Positions 1-9,139 are shown, counted from the first letter of the stretch. The stretch is 64,000 nt of DNA from DASXRU01 sp034665305 (GCA_034665305.1 JAXDFZ010000003.1:186001-250000), one strand, 5' to 3'. Notes: generated from the letters alone by a model not told the origin. A program made the numbers and translations.

Positions 1-895
1 CGGCTACATAGACTCCGCGCACGTTGGTTTCATAAGTCTCAGGATCGTAGATAGGAACTTCGCTGACTTTGCCTTTCGTAGTCTTCACTCCCAACTGTCT
101 CAGGAGCGTGAGATCGGCATCGCTGCCCACCAGCACGAACACAACGTCGTTAGGTACCGTCAGCGTCTCCCCTTCGTCACTAACCAATCGCACTTCACGC
201 TCCATGATTTCTTCGACTCGATCGTACAGGATTACGCGCATGCGTCCCTGCGCCACTTCGCGTTCCAGCGGCGTGCGCACCCAATGCTTCATTGCTCCGG
301 CTTTGGGATCGCGGTTTTCCCAGTCGCTGCGCCAGATTGCCAGAGTTGTGCGCGCACCTTCTTCAGAAAGAAAGAGCGCGGCCTCAGCGGCGCTGTTGCC
401 GCCGCCTACGACCAGGGCGTCGCGGCGGACGTACGGATAAGGCTCCACGAAACGGTGATGAACTTTTGGCAGGTCTTCACCGGGAACGTTCAGCCAGCGC
501 GGATGGGCCATCGCGCCGATGGCAAACAGAATGCGCGCAGTCTGATAGTTTCCGCGTGAGGTTTTCACGTTGAAGCCTTCTGACAGAGGTTCAATTTCCG
601 TTACTGCTTCATCGGTATTAATCAGCAGATCGCGATCGAGAGCGAAATGTAGGTAATAAGAGAGAAGCTCCTCGCGCGTCGGCTTCTCACTGACCGGTTT
701 CAGCGAGCCAGGCTCCATCTCCAACTCGTCAGTAGTGGAAAACACGGTGCGGCCTATCGGATAGCGGTGAATGGTGCTGGCGATGACGCCCTTCTCGATT
801 ACCAAATACTTCAAGCCCTCGCGCGCCGCTGCATCTGCAGCAGACAATCCCGCCGGGCCAGCGCCAATGATTAAGAGGTCAAGTCGGTCAGTCAT
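1..895 (-). CDS. ypdA: YpdA-like FAD/NAD(P) oxidoreductase, bacillithiol system (3' partial)
   Basis: Translating the minus strand from an ATG at 895 gives 298 codons with no stop before the window edge, so the C-terminus is missing. The N-terminus has an FAD-binding Rossmann motif (IIGAGPAGLSAADAA, about residues 9-23). A second nucleotide-binding motif (VVGGGNSAAEAALFL) lies near residue 165. This two-dinucleotide-fold layout is that of thioredoxin-reductase-like proteins, but no CxxC redox pair is visible between the two folds, as in YpdA/Bdr. YpdA is thought to reduce bacillithiol disulfide with NADPH in the cytoplasm. BshC at 9461 supports bacillithiol use by this organism. A related flavoprotein of other function remains possible. 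A tract of tandem heptamers lies directly upstream (906-938). Confidence 0.75.
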   Translation of the reverse strand, partial: MTDRLDLLIIGAGPAGLSAADAAAREGLKYLVIEKGVIASTIHRYPIGRTVFSTTDELEMEPGSLKPVSEKPTREELLSYYLHFALDRDLLINTDEAVTEIEPLSEGFNVKTSRGNYQTARILFAIGAMAHPRWLNVPGEDLPKVHHRFVEPYPYVRRDALVVGGGNSAAEAALFLSEEGARTTLAIWRSDWENRDPKAGAMKHWVRTPLEREVAQGRMRVILYDRVEEIMEREVRLVSDEGETLTVPNDVVFVLVGSDADLTLLRQLGVKTTKGKVSEVPIYDPETYETNVRGVYVA

Positions 896-905
896 TTCTT
901 ATTAG

Positions 906-938
906 CGTCCAAAGTCCAAACTCCAAAGTCCAAAGTCA
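906..938. repeat. Tandem heptanucleotide tract upstream of ypdA
   Basis: The tract reads as repeated 7-nt units TCCAAAG/TCCAAAC in the gap upstream of the ypdA start. It is one of several tracts of different sequence but the same 7-nt period in this window (see 9140-9373, 11147-11389, 18314-18351 and 35860-36103). Confidence 0.6.
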
Positions 939-1054
939 GGGAGTACCGGCGGTTGAGTCATATTTTCAGAATATTCCCTGCGACATAACAGTCCTGTTTG
1001 TAGCAATTTTTCAGACGAACAGACGTTGGACGTTCGACATTCGACAGGACTGGT

Positions 1055-2008
1055 TCAGAACACGACTTCGCCATGTGCAACTACGACCGACGGCCCGCCC
1101 ACCCGAACCTGAGATACGTTTCCTGCCTCGCCTTTGACTTCCAGCCCAATGCGACTGGGCCGATGAATGAAGTCGCCCTGTTCGATCACAAAGCGATAGA
1201 TGCCGTCGGTCGCTTCATTGCCCGTCGCGCCATGATGCACCAGATACGCGCCCAGTGCGCCGCAGGCACTGCCGGTTGCGGGATCCTCCGCAATGTTATC
1301 GCCGGGCGCAAACATCCGCGCGTGCGCGCGCGCTTCGCCGATTTCAATGGTTTCGCGGGTGAACGCGAGGCACCCGGTTGAACCGGAGCGCTGATAGACT
1401 TCGGTGAGCAACGTCGAGTTGACCTTGCACTCCCTCAGATCGGCGAGAGCCCTCACCGGCACCGCGAGGAACGACATGCCAGTCGAAATGATCTGAATCG
1501 GAAGCTCGTCGTCAAAGTCCTCCGTGGAAAGGCCCAACGCCCTGGCAATTTCCGCCCGCTCATTCGCGTCGTCGATTTCGCTTTTGATCTCGAACTTTCC
1601 CTGAGTCATGACCACTTCCACCGGTTTGCCCTCTTTGAATTCGACGTCGACGGGCAGCACACCGATTCCTACTTCATGAAGAATACTTGTTCTACCAGTG
1701 CCGCCGTCGGGAACCGGCACCACGCCTTCGCGCGCCAACAGGTTCCAAGTCCCCACGATCGGATGGCCGGCAAAGGGAATCTCTCGCGCCGGGGTGAAAA
1801 TCCGCAGGTAGCGCAAAGTCTGTTCCGTGCGGGGCGGCAACACATAGACCGTCTCCGACAAATTCATCTCGCGCGCAATCTTCATCATCTGATCATCAGT
1901 CAGACCTTCGGCTTCGGGAAAGACGGCGAGCGCATTCCCGGCGAATGCTTTGTCGGTAAAGACGTCAAGTTGAACATATCGATACTTAGCCACTGCCGGA
2001 ATCTCCAT
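1055..2008 (-). CDS. PhzF family isomerase
   Basis: A 317-residue protein of the PhzF/YddE family, which has a diaminopimelate-epimerase-like fold. The N-terminus YVQLDVFTDKAFAGNALAVF, the segment MNLSETVYVLPP (with the catalytic-type Glu in LSETV) and FAGHPIVGTW are family hallmarks. The C-terminal half has GDNIAEDPATGSACGALGAY. Length is near the usual 260-320. PhzF itself isomerises dihydro-3-hydroxyanthranilate in phenazine synthesis, but most homologues occur without phenazine genes and their substrate is unknown; no phenazine genes are seen here. The start at 2008 gives a short extension before the conserved YVQLDVFT; no clear ribosome-binding site is visible. The gene is divergent from the cluster starting at 2333. 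Confidence 0.85.
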   Translation of the reverse strand: MEIPAVAKYRYVQLDVFTDKAFAGNALAVFPEAEGLTDDQMMKIAREMNLSETVYVLPPRTEQTLRYLRIFTPAREIPFAGHPIVGTWNLLAREGVVPVPDGGTGRTSILHEVGIGVLPVDVEFKEGKPVEVVMTQGKFEIKSEIDDANERAEIARALGLSTEDFDDELPIQIISTGMSFLAVPVRALADLRECKVNSTLLTEVYQRSGSTGCLAFTRETIEIGEARAHARMFAPGDNIAEDPATGSACGALGAYLVHHGATGNEATDGIYRFVIEQGDFIHRPSRIGLEVKGEAGNVSQVRVGGPSVVVAHGEVVF

Positions 2009-2195
2009 TCACATCCGATTTGAGTCCATAGAAGTGAATCATCGGTGGGGTGATGCGTTCCGTCAAGCCGTCAAATCTTTCTGAAACGTTTTGTGCTCTC
2101 GCTACATTATGTTTGAAAGAGGAAGTTTTGCTTGGCCAGGGTTGACCCGACGAGGGCACCGGCGAATCAGGGAGGCTATTGAAAAGGAAAATTGC

Positions 2196-2224
2196 TTGAC
2201 GGCTTAAGTACCTCGGAGTATAAG
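2196..2224 (+). promoter_or_regulatory. Sigma70-type promoter for the 2333-7774 cluster
   Basis: TTGACG (2196-2201), a 17-nt spacer and TATAAG (2219-2224) match the -35/-10 consensus closely, with optimal spacing, about 110 nt upstream of the first ATG. A strong ribosome-binding site AAGGAGAT (2320-2327) sits 5 nt before the ATG at 2333. The roughly 100-nt untranslated leader has no element I recognise. Confidence 0.6.
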
Positions 2225-2332
2225 GCGCTGTCCCTTCGTTACGTTACATACGGGTAGGCTCTTAACCGATCCGCAAACATCATCACCGCCTTTCCGGATG
2301 TCCCTGCGAATTCCTCTCAAAGGAGATCCCCC

Positions 2333-4120
2333 ATGTTCTCACTAAAAAACAAAGTCATTTCCACGGCAATTCTGATCGTGATAGTGACGGTGGCTTCGCT
2401 GAGTGTCAGGGCAGTTGAGACTCCCGCCGCTAATCCGCCGCCGCCGGCCACTAATACACCGCCGCCGCCGGCCATTAATAAAGTTGAGCCCGCTATCTCG
2501 CAGCCCGACGGAATGGTGACCGTCATTTTCAACCAGGACGTGAAGGTTTCATTGGTAAAGATTGGCAACACTGAGGCGACCAAAGTCTCGATGCGGCCCA
2601 CAAGCATTACTGTCAAGGTGCCTAAGACTTGCCCTTTGGGAACACAGGAGCTGAGTGTCGTTTTGTCGGTTGCCACTCCAACTGTACTCACCAGCTCAAT
2701 AATCTTGGTTCCCGAAGTTACCGGGCTCAAAGCAAGCAAAGAAGCTACTCGCGCCGCCTCCAGCCGGGTAGTGGTTGCGGGCGGCGAAATCATTGTTCAA
2801 TTCGCCGACAGCATCCCGTCGGAAATCAGACAAAAGCTGAACGTATCACTTGCTCCTACGGATGGAGGATCCCAAAACCGGAAAATGGACTTCTTGATGC
2901 CGGAAAGTGATTATCTGGTGTTAAAAATCCCAGCCGACCTCGACCGCCAAACCTACGAAGTCCAGGTCAGAGCTGATACGACACTTCTGGATAGAAAACC
3001 GAGGATCAGGGTGGAATACGTAAGCTCTATCTACAAGTGGGCCTCCATTGTCCTGCTTAGTCTGATCACGCTCATCTACATCCTCTACCGGTTGTTTTAC
3101 AAGACGGCTCAGAGCCAGAAACGCTACTCCTTCGTCAAAATGCTTTTGGTGGAACAGGAAAACCAGACCTACAGCCTTTCTCGAGCTCAGTTCCTGGGCT
3201 GGCTGACCGTAATCGTGTGGTCCTATCTTTTTCTTTACTACGCGCACGGTTTTGTTGAGCAGGATTGGAGCTATCCCAGCTTAGGCAATGCCGTGTACGC
3301 CTTTCTGATTAGCTTGGGCACTTTAGTCGTAGCTCAAGCGACAGGCCAAGGGCTTGGTGTTAAAGGGGCGGGAGAGGATCATCCGTCGTTGGCTGATTTG
3401 GTGGTCCATGGTGGGGTGATTGCCCTGGATCGGGTCCAACAAGTGATTTGGACTTTGATAGCGCTCGGCATGTTCCTTCGCATCACCGTTTCCAGTTTTG
3501 GTGCGGCTACGACGTTGCCTGATATTCCGCCGGAACTTCTGGTCTTGATGGGACTGAGTTCGGCCGGCTATCTGGGAGGCAAGCTGGTACGCGGACCTGG
3601 TCCGGTCATAGAGCAAGTAAGCGTACGGGAGGGCAGCCTCATTCTCGATATCAAGGGCCGTCACCTGTCGCGAGATGGCTTTATCTGGTTGGACGGGGTA
3701 CAGCTGAAAGATAAGCCGACGGTCAAGGTTGACGACCCGGATGACCCGCTGAAGTTCGCAAGTGAGGTGGAGGTGACGCTCGCAATTACCAGAGCCGAGT
3801 GGGACGCGCGAGAACATACCCTGACTTTCGTCAATGCCGATGCTCAACGCGCTGACTGGCACGCCACGCCGGAAATTACGGCGGTCGCTCCCGGCCAGCC
3901 TGATGCTCAGAACAAAGTACTACTGACTATCAAGAGTGCCCGCGTCGCCCCGGGAGCAACCGTGATCGTGAGCGGGGCGGGAAATGCCAAGCCGATCCAG
4001 AATCCGCAGGATCCGAATGTCTTTACGGTACAGGTTGACGCCGCGTGGCTGACGGAACCACACGAGTTGGCGCTCAATACCGGGGGTAAGCAAAGCATCT
4101 TTACGTACCAACCCGCTTAG
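2333..4120 (+). CDS. TIG-like domain inner-membrane protein, unknown function
   Basis: A 595-residue protein that I cannot assign to a named family. It starts with a signal peptide (about residues 1-27), followed by a Pro-rich linker (PPPPATNTPPPPA) and two beta-rich domains resembling IPT/TIG folds (about 45-130 and 135-225). Then come several transmembrane segments: about 233-253 (WASIVLLSLITLIYILYRLF), 287-305, 318-336, 366-384 and 398-415. The C-terminal 180 residues are again beta-rich and TIG-like, with repeated 'ITAVAPGQP'-type strands. This suggests periplasmic domains at both ends around a membrane core. It is the first gene of a same-strand group, with its own promoter and a good AGGAG site. 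The following genes encode a small soluble protein, an outer-membrane barrel and a peptidoglycan-cleaving enzyme, so an envelope-spanning role is inferred. Confidence 0.75.
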   Translation: MFSLKNKVISTAILIVIVTVASLSVRAVETPAANPPPPATNTPPPPAINKVEPAISQPDGMVTVIFNQDVKVSLVKIGNTEATKVSMRPTSITVKVPKTCPLGTQELSVVLSVATPTVLTSSIILVPEVTGLKASKEATRAASSRVVVAGGEIIVQFADSIPSEIRQKLNVSLAPTDGGSQNRKMDFLMPESDYLVLKIPADLDRQTYEVQVRADTTLLDRKPRIRVEYVSSIYKWASIVLLSLITLIYILYRLFYKTAQSQKRYSFVKMLLVEQENQTYSLSRAQFLGWLTVIVWSYLFLYYAHGFVEQDWSYPSLGNAVYAFLISLGTLVVAQATGQGLGVKGAGEDHPSLADLVVHGGVIALDRVQQVIWTLIALGMFLRITVSSFGAATTLPDIPPELLVLMGLSSAGYLGGKLVRGPGPVIEQVSVREGSLILDIKGRHLSRDGFIWLDGVQLKDKPTVKVDDPDDPLKFASEVEVTLAITRAEWDAREHTLTFVNADAQRADWHATPEITAVAPGQPDAQNKVLLTIKSARVAPGATVIVSGAGNAKPIQNPQDPNVFTVQVDAAWLTEPHELALNTGGKQSIFTYQPA

Positions 4121-4346
4121 CCGGAGATTAAGTTTCGCGGCGTACGTTTGCGCGAAGTGGTCGGCGGCGCCGCTCTCAGTCAAGTCGCATTCGGTATCAA
4201 GGTCAACGTCTCTGTTTTTGTGCTGTCCGTTAGTAGGCTGGAGTTTTGAGTTTCGCTGGGGGCGTCGGGAGGCAGCCCAAGAACGGTGAGATGAAAGTCT
4301 CATACCCCGTTGTGACTCAAATCCCTATTGAATAGGAGATGCGAAA

Positions 4347-4778
4347 ATGTCTGCGAACAATCCTGCAGGAAATGCCGCTCCATCAGGCAATGTAGTTAAG
4401 ACTACGGGTCCGAAGAAGTGTAAGCCTTTTATCTTCGAGGTGATGGTCTACAGTCCGGAAGCCGGTTATAAGGCTGAAATAGTAGTCGAGCGCGGTTGCA
4501 CCGCTACGAATGATTCCGTTTGGAAGTTCGTATTTGATCTCTACAAGAAGAAAGCCGTCGGAGACGGTTTCGACCAATTGGTTCACGTCTCCTACCGCGC
4601 GTTGACGCAAAAAGAGAATGCCGAAGTCGTCGGAATGATCGACGGGCTGACCGATGCTCAGGCGGACGCCTTGCCGGATCTGCACGAAGCGGCCAAAGAA
4701 TTCCACGACAACCCAACTCCGGAAAATAAGACCAACGTGCTGGCGAAGGCCAATGCTGTGGTTACGGCGGAAAACTGA
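4347..4778 (+). CDS. Hypothetical 143-residue protein of the envelope cluster
   Basis: No family recognised. The protein has no signal peptide or membrane segment. Its N-terminus is low-complexity (Asn/Ala/Gly-rich), followed by a predicted mixed alpha/beta body (FIFEVMVYSPEAGYKAEIVV) and a helical, acidic C-terminal half. The start has a good ribosome-binding site, AGGAGAT (4334-4340), 6 nt before the ATG. It lies 226 nt after the TIG-like membrane protein and 38 nt before the beta-barrel gene, so co-expression with the latter is likely. It may be a cytoplasmic or exported structural partner of the flanking envelope proteins; this is inference only. Confidence 0.7.
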   Translation: MSANNPAGNAAPSGNVVKTTGPKKCKPFIFEVMVYSPEAGYKAEIVVERGCTATNDSVWKFVFDLYKKKAVGDGFDQLVHVSYRALTQKENAEVVGMIDGLTDAQADALPDLHEAAKEFHDNPTPENKTNVLAKANAVVTAEN

Positions 4779-4816
4779 GCCGCAGGTAAACGCCGGTTGC
4801 GGTTACGGAGGATCTG

Positions 4817-6739
4817 ATGAGAACTCGACGCTCTGCTTTGACTTTTTTCGGAGTGGCCTGGTGTTTGTTTTTCGCCGGGGCCTGGGCGGGATCCGCCCAG
4901 GCCCAGACGGAAAAGGGGCAAGGATGCCGGGACGATATTGCGGCTGGCGACGGATACAAAATCCATTCTGTAAAAGTCGCCGCCCGTTACCTTCCAAAAT
5001 TATCCCAACCGCTGCCATCGCCGGGGAGTGACTATTCACCGGTAGTGGTGTCGGAACTCCAGGGCAGGGTCTTTGCTGTGTTAAGGCAAGAAGCCCTCCG
5101 GGAAGATGAAGAAGGCGAAACCGAACACAAGCTCGTCAAGGCGGTAACCGTTGGCAAGGGCCAGGTTGAGGATGGCCCGCGTCCCGGCGGGGCCATTGGT
5201 TTCAAGCTCGTCACCCCGTGTGTAAAGGTAGTTGAGCCGGCAGTATGTAAGTCAGATGTCGGGACCACTCAATGCGTGGATGTGACGATCCACGCGATAT
5301 CGCTTCGCGTGGACACATCCAACCCGTTCGCGAATCTACTAAATATCCCCCGCTCGAATCGCCCCTCGTTCTTGAGCAACGTGCCAGGTCCATTGCTGGC
5401 GTTCAATCCTAAATTCGGTCTTAGTTACGACCGCAACTTCGGAGCTGCGGCGGCGCTGGAAGTATCCGCAAACTTGTTGGATCTCGGAAAGAATCTTAAG
5501 AGTCTTCCTCTCAAGGCACGGCGTACGCGGCTGGATCTGGACGCGAAGGCGCAACGAGCGTTGGACGGCTCGTTTTACAACACCGCGTCCCGGATTTCGC
5601 TATCACGCAGTGCCAGCGGGGCCATCGACCGGTTTGGGATCGATGCCAGTTTTGTCGCCGACCACAATGCCAGAGGTGATAATGAATACTTCAAGAATGC
5701 GCTGAACATCGGCGGGCAGGTTGAACTGCGAACATCCCTTTCGCCTTTTGAAACAGTTCTGTTGGACGGGCACTATCGAAGGTCCAGCAATAGGTTTGTC
5801 AGCAAGACCGCTCTTCCTTCAGAATCCATCTCCGAAAATGCCTTCCAGGCCACCGCACTGTTGAATGGACGTCTCCTCGGAAGCGGGGTCAGCCGTTTGG
5901 CACTGTGGGTGGACGCGAATTCTCCCGGATCAAACCGCGAACACTATCAGCGCGTCGCGGCGCAATGGGGCTTCGCAAAGGAGTTCATTCTCGTGCATAA
6001 CGAGACCATCGGCATTGAGGCCATCGTTGGCGCGGCGCGTTCGTGGGGTGACGTGCCGCAGTACGCTCGCTTTTACGGCGGAAACTCCGGAAGAAATTTT
6101 CTGTACGAACCGAATGATTCGCCAACCGTCACCTCCTTTCCCGTTGGTCCCATACTTCGCAGCTTTGGCGCGAATCAAGCGACGGCTGGTGACCCGTTGC
6201 AGCAAGGCGCCACGTCCTATTGGAACGTGAACCTGAGCGCCACCTTCCCAATTCCCAAATGGTCTAGCCCACTCGTGCCGGACATCTCGATTGAGCTTCC
6301 GACGCGGGGCCCGGATGGCCAGATAATCATGGGTGCCGATGGTCCCGTCATGGAGGATCGGCCTTTGCGGGTCATTCTCAAGAACCAGGGCGAAAGCAGC
6401 CGCAAAGTTTTGGAGCGAATATTCAAAAAAGAAGGGTTGTCAGCGGAAGACGCGAAAAGCAAGGCTAATCGAGAGTTAAAAAGTATCAATGCTATCCTTG
6501 GGTTCATCGCGGATGAAGCTAACCTCTATTCGATCAAGCCGCTTTTTATGCTCGATGCGGCGCGCCTTAACGTACCGGGCTTTACGTCTAACCAAACCAG
6601 ATTGGCAGTCGGTGGCGGCCTGCAATTCACAATTGTAATAGCCAAATTTGAAGCCGGCTATATGCGAACCTTGCGCGGTCTTCCCGGTGACGGCAAGGGA
6701 AATGTGGTGTTGCGCTTGTTCTTTCAAAACCTCTTCTGA
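4817..6739 (+). CDS. Outer-membrane beta-barrel protein, unknown function
   Basis: A 640-residue exported protein. Residues 1-30 form a signal peptide ending in a GSAQAQ-type cleavage site. The N-terminal third is soluble and contains four Cys between about residues 137 and 154 (PCVKVVEPAVCKSD, TQCVD). From about residue 195 the sequence alternates polar and hydrophobic residues with aromatic girdles, as in a transmembrane beta-barrel. The chain ends LRLFFQNLF with a terminal Phe, the classic C-terminal signal recognised by the BAM machinery. The start is fixed by GGAGG (4807-4811). It could be a porin-like channel or an adhesin or secretion partner for the neighbouring proteins; no specific family was recognised. 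Confidence 0.75.
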   Translation: MRTRRSALTFFGVAWCLFFAGAWAGSAQAQTEKGQGCRDDIAAGDGYKIHSVKVAARYLPKLSQPLPSPGSDYSPVVVSELQGRVFAVLRQEALREDEEGETEHKLVKAVTVGKGQVEDGPRPGGAIGFKLVTPCVKVVEPAVCKSDVGTTQCVDVTIHAISLRVDTSNPFANLLNIPRSNRPSFLSNVPGPLLAFNPKFGLSYDRNFGAAAALEVSANLLDLGKNLKSLPLKARRTRLDLDAKAQRALDGSFYNTASRISLSRSASGAIDRFGIDASFVADHNARGDNEYFKNALNIGGQVELRTSLSPFETVLLDGHYRRSSNRFVSKTALPSESISENAFQATALLNGRLLGSGVSRLALWVDANSPGSNREHYQRVAAQWGFAKEFILVHNETIGIEAIVGAARSWGDVPQYARFYGGNSGRNFLYEPNDSPTVTSFPVGPILRSFGANQATAGDPLQQGATSYWNVNLSATFPIPKWSSPLVPDISIELPTRGPDGQIIMGADGPVMEDRPLRVILKNQGESSRKVLERIFKKEGLSAEDAKSKANRELKSINAILGFIADEANLYSIKPLFMLDAARLNVPGFTSNQTRLAVGGGLQFTIVIAKFEAGYMRTLRGLPGDGKGNVVLRLFFQNLF

Positions 6740-6889
6740 CAAGGATGGCCGGGTTCATCGAGTGTGCTTGCCTGGGTAAACTTCGTACGGCGATTGCGTG
6801 TTGACGTTCGGCCCTTCTACGAATATTGTTACAACCTCGCTCAAACAGGTCGACCATCTATTCACGGTCCAACGATAGAGGAAGCACAC

Positions 6890-7774
6890 ATGCCAGTTCT
6901 GAAACAGGGGTCGAAAGGCAAAGGCGTAACCGCACTTCAGACTTCGCTGAAAAAGCTTGGCTTCGATCCACAGGGCGTCGATGGAAAGTTTGGACCGGGA
7001 ACTAAGGCGGCCCTGATCGCTTTTCAGAAAAGCAAAAAACTAAAGGCCGATGGGATGGCGGGGCCGAAGACCATGGCCGCGTTGGAAAAGGCACTGGCAC
7101 CCAGCGCTGCCGTTCCCGATTCCGTTCCTGTTAGCGTTCCCACGCCACCTCCCGGGGCACCCTTTGCAGCCTTGAATCTGATTGGCCTCAAGGGGATTCT
7201 TCCCAATCCGGTCATTGCCCAGATTCCTGAGACGGCGCTGAAATTTAACATTACCTCCGATCTTAGATTGGCGCATTTCCTGGCCCAGTGCGCGCTGGAG
7301 TCTGTTGAGTTCACCGCCACGGTGGAAAATCTGAACTATCGAGCGGCGCGCTTGCTCGCAGTTTTCCCCAAATATTTTCGGGGAATAAATCCGGCTCCCT
7401 ATGCGAACAATCCGGCTAAGATTGCGAATCGAGTTTATGCGAACCGGATGGGTAACGGTAACGAGGCTTCGGGAGACGGATTCAAGTTCCGCGGCAGAGG
7501 TTACATTCAATTAACCGGGAAGAATAACTACAAGAGCTTTACCAGTTTCATTGGTGAGGATTGCGTCGCTAATCCTGATCTGGTGGCGACCAAGTATCCG
7601 CTGGCATCAGCCGGTTTTTTCTTCGACTCAAATAACATCTGGTCTATCTGCGATCGAGGCGCTAACGACGCCACCGTACTTGCCGTATCGACGCGTGTGA
7701 ATGGCAAAAACCCGCATGCGGTCCCCGAAAGAACTAAGTACTTCAAAAAATTCTTCAAGGCTTTGACTGCCTAA
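6890..7774 (+). CDS. Peptidoglycan-binding GH19 chitinase/endolysin-like protein
   Basis: A 294-residue enzyme with two domains. Residues 1-68 are a PG_binding_1 repeat (LKQGSKGKGVTALQTSLKKL ... VDGKFGPGTKAALIAFQ). A Pro-rich linker follows, then a glycoside hydrolase family 19 domain from about residue 95. Hallmarks are the ALES catalytic-acid segment followed by VENLNY, and GRGYIQLTGKNNY, as in phage endolysins and bacterial muramidase-like GH19 proteins. No signal peptide is visible, so export may use another route. The ATG at 6890 was chosen over an in-frame upstream codon at 6764 because GAGGAAG precedes it and the PG-binding domain begins immediately. It is the last gene of the envelope cluster, 150 nt after the barrel gene, and may locally open the wall for an envelope complex. 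Confidence 0.85.
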   Translation: MPVLKQGSKGKGVTALQTSLKKLGFDPQGVDGKFGPGTKAALIAFQKSKKLKADGMAGPKTMAALEKALAPSAAVPDSVPVSVPTPPPGAPFAALNLIGLKGILPNPVIAQIPETALKFNITSDLRLAHFLAQCALESVEFTATVENLNYRAARLLAVFPKYFRGINPAPYANNPAKIANRVYANRMGNGNEASGDGFKFRGRGYIQLTGKNNYKSFTSFIGEDCVANPDLVATKYPLASAGFFFDSNNIWSICDRGANDATVLAVSTRVNGKNPHAVPERTKYFKKFFKALTA

Positions 7775-7861
7775 GTAAGGGGGTGCGTGGCGATTGCCGC
7801 GCGGTCGTTTGTGACGGGCCTGAGTCGGATTAAGAAGCCCGCACAGCGGGCGGTCATACCG

Positions 7862-8015
7862 GTAGCCCACAGCGCGAGCTGTGGGTGACATTCGGTGGTG
7901 GGGAACCCACAAACCCGCAAAGCGAGCGACATAATTCAGAACGCGCAGCGTTATGCCGCCCCGACGGGTCTCAGGTTGATTCACTGCTCTACCCACAGCT
8001 CGCGCTGTGGGCTAC
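7862..8015. repeat. 154-bp element with perfect 25-bp terminal inverted repeats
   Basis: GTAGCCCACAGCGCGAGCTG and five more bases (7862-7886) is exactly the reverse complement of 7991-8015. Each arm is itself near-palindromic (CCCACAGC..GCTGTGGG), so the unit resembles a REP doublet or a miniature transposable element. A further hairpin, GCCCGC-ACA-GCGGGC, lies just outside at 7837-7851. The whole gene-free gap 7775-8102 is made of such sequence, with no coding potential. Confidence 0.7.
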
Positions 8016-8088
8016 GTATATGAGGTTGGCTTCGCCAACTGGTTGAAGCGCAATCTCGAACTAACCGACAACAAAACTCAGACACTCA

Positions 8089-8117
8089 TTGCTGCTCGTT
8101 GAGTGCGCCGTTATAAT
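8089..8117 (+). promoter_or_regulatory. Putative promoter of the aldolase gene
   Basis: TTGCTG (8089-8094), a 17-nt spacer and a perfect TATAAT (8112-8117). The -10 element overlaps the outermost possible start codon at 8103, so if this promoter is real, translation must start further downstream. Confidence 0.4.
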
Positions 8118-9116
8118 GCTCTCACCTTGGCGCGCGACAACGAAAAGAATTCCCCAACTCGCAGGTCTGCACCACTCTCAGCGAAGGGGTTGTGCGGCCT
8201 GTTTCTTCCGACCACCACTCCATTCTTAAGTGACGGCAGTCTCGACGTCGTAGGATTGCGCGGCAATATTCGCAAGTGGAATCAGACGCACATCTCCGGC
8301 TACGTGATGCTGGGCTCCACGGGCGAGCGCGTACACCTGGATGAGCGCGAATACGTCCAGGTTATCGAGGAAGCCAGGCAAGAAATTCCGTCCCATCTCA
8401 TTCTGATTGCCGGCGCCGGCCAACAAAGTACTTATGGCACGATCGCTGAAATCAAACGGGCTGCGGCCGCCGGGGTTGACGCCGTGCTGGTGATCACTCC
8501 GAACTTTTATCGTGCCGCGATCACCCCGGACGCCCTCATCAAGCACTACTCCGAGGTTGCCGAAGCATCGCCGGTGCCGGTGATTCTTTACAGTATGCCG
8601 GACCTTACCGGAATAAAGATTGAGCCGAAGCAAGCGGCGGCGCTCAGTACTCATCCGAACATAATCGGAATCAAAGACAGCTCCGCGGATATCGAGAGGT
8701 TGGGCGAGACCGTTGACTTGGTGCGAAACGCCGGAGTTGGCCCAGCGGATTTTGCGGTGCTGACCGGTAACGGTACCGTGCTTTTCGAGGCGCTAACTGC
8801 GCGTGCCGACGGCGCCATTCTGGCAGTTGGCTGTGCGGCGCCGGCTCTCTGTCTTGAGATTATTGAGGCCTTTCGGAATCAGGACCACGCACGCTCGCAG
8901 ACGCTGCAGGCGAGTCTGACGCCATTAGCGCGGGCAGTGACAAAGACGTATGGCATCGGTGGCTTGAAGGCCGCCCTGGATTTGATCGGATATACCGGCG
9001 GCGAGGTGCGTGCGCCGTTGCGGGCGCCCGGGGCCGAAGCGCGCGAGGAAATCCAAAGCCATCTGACGGTTGCTGAAAGCGCAGTGCGGGAGCTTTTGCT
9101 GAAGGTAGTTGTCTAA
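8103..9116 (+). CDS. DapA-superfamily aldolase, closest in motifs to 4-hydroxy-2-oxoglutarate aldolase
   Basis: A class I (Schiff-base) aldolase of the DHDPS/NAL superfamily. The family N-terminal motif FLPTTTPF is present, followed by GYVMLGSTGE, the catalytic Tyr in ILYSMP and the Schiff-base Lys in IIGIKDSS. The LYSMP form (Ser where DapA has Asn, as in LYNVP) and the C-terminus TKTYGIGGLKAALDLIGYTG resemble eukaryotic HOGA1-type aldolases more than true DapA, so I favour cleavage of a hydroxy-oxo acid to pyruvate or glyoxylate over lysine synthesis. The 5' end is uncertain. The outermost GTG (8103) overlaps a good -10 box, and family alignment suggests a start near TTG 8190 just before the conserved CGLFLPTTTPF. 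Confidence 0.75.
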   Translation: MRRYNALTLARDNEKNSPTRRSAPLSAKGLCGLFLPTTTPFLSDGSLDVVGLRGNIRKWNQTHISGYVMLGSTGERVHLDEREYVQVIEEARQEIPSHLILIAGAGQQSTYGTIAEIKRAAAAGVDAVLVITPNFYRAAITPDALIKHYSEVAEASPVPVILYSMPDLTGIKIEPKQAAALSTHPNIIGIKDSSADIERLGETVDLVRNAGVGPADFAVLTGNGTVLFEALTARADGAILAVGCAAPALCLEIIEAFRNQDHARSQTLQASLTPLARAVTKTYGIGGLKAALDLIGYTGGEVRAPLRAPGAEAREEIQSHLTVAESAVRELLLKVVV

Positions 9117-9139
9117 TAGGTTTGCAGACCCTCAAGACG

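Noticed and set aside
2317..2793. 158-residue minus-strand frame opposite the TIG-like gene
   Set aside because: It is antisense to the signal peptide and first domain of a gene with a promoter and ribosome-binding site on the other strand.
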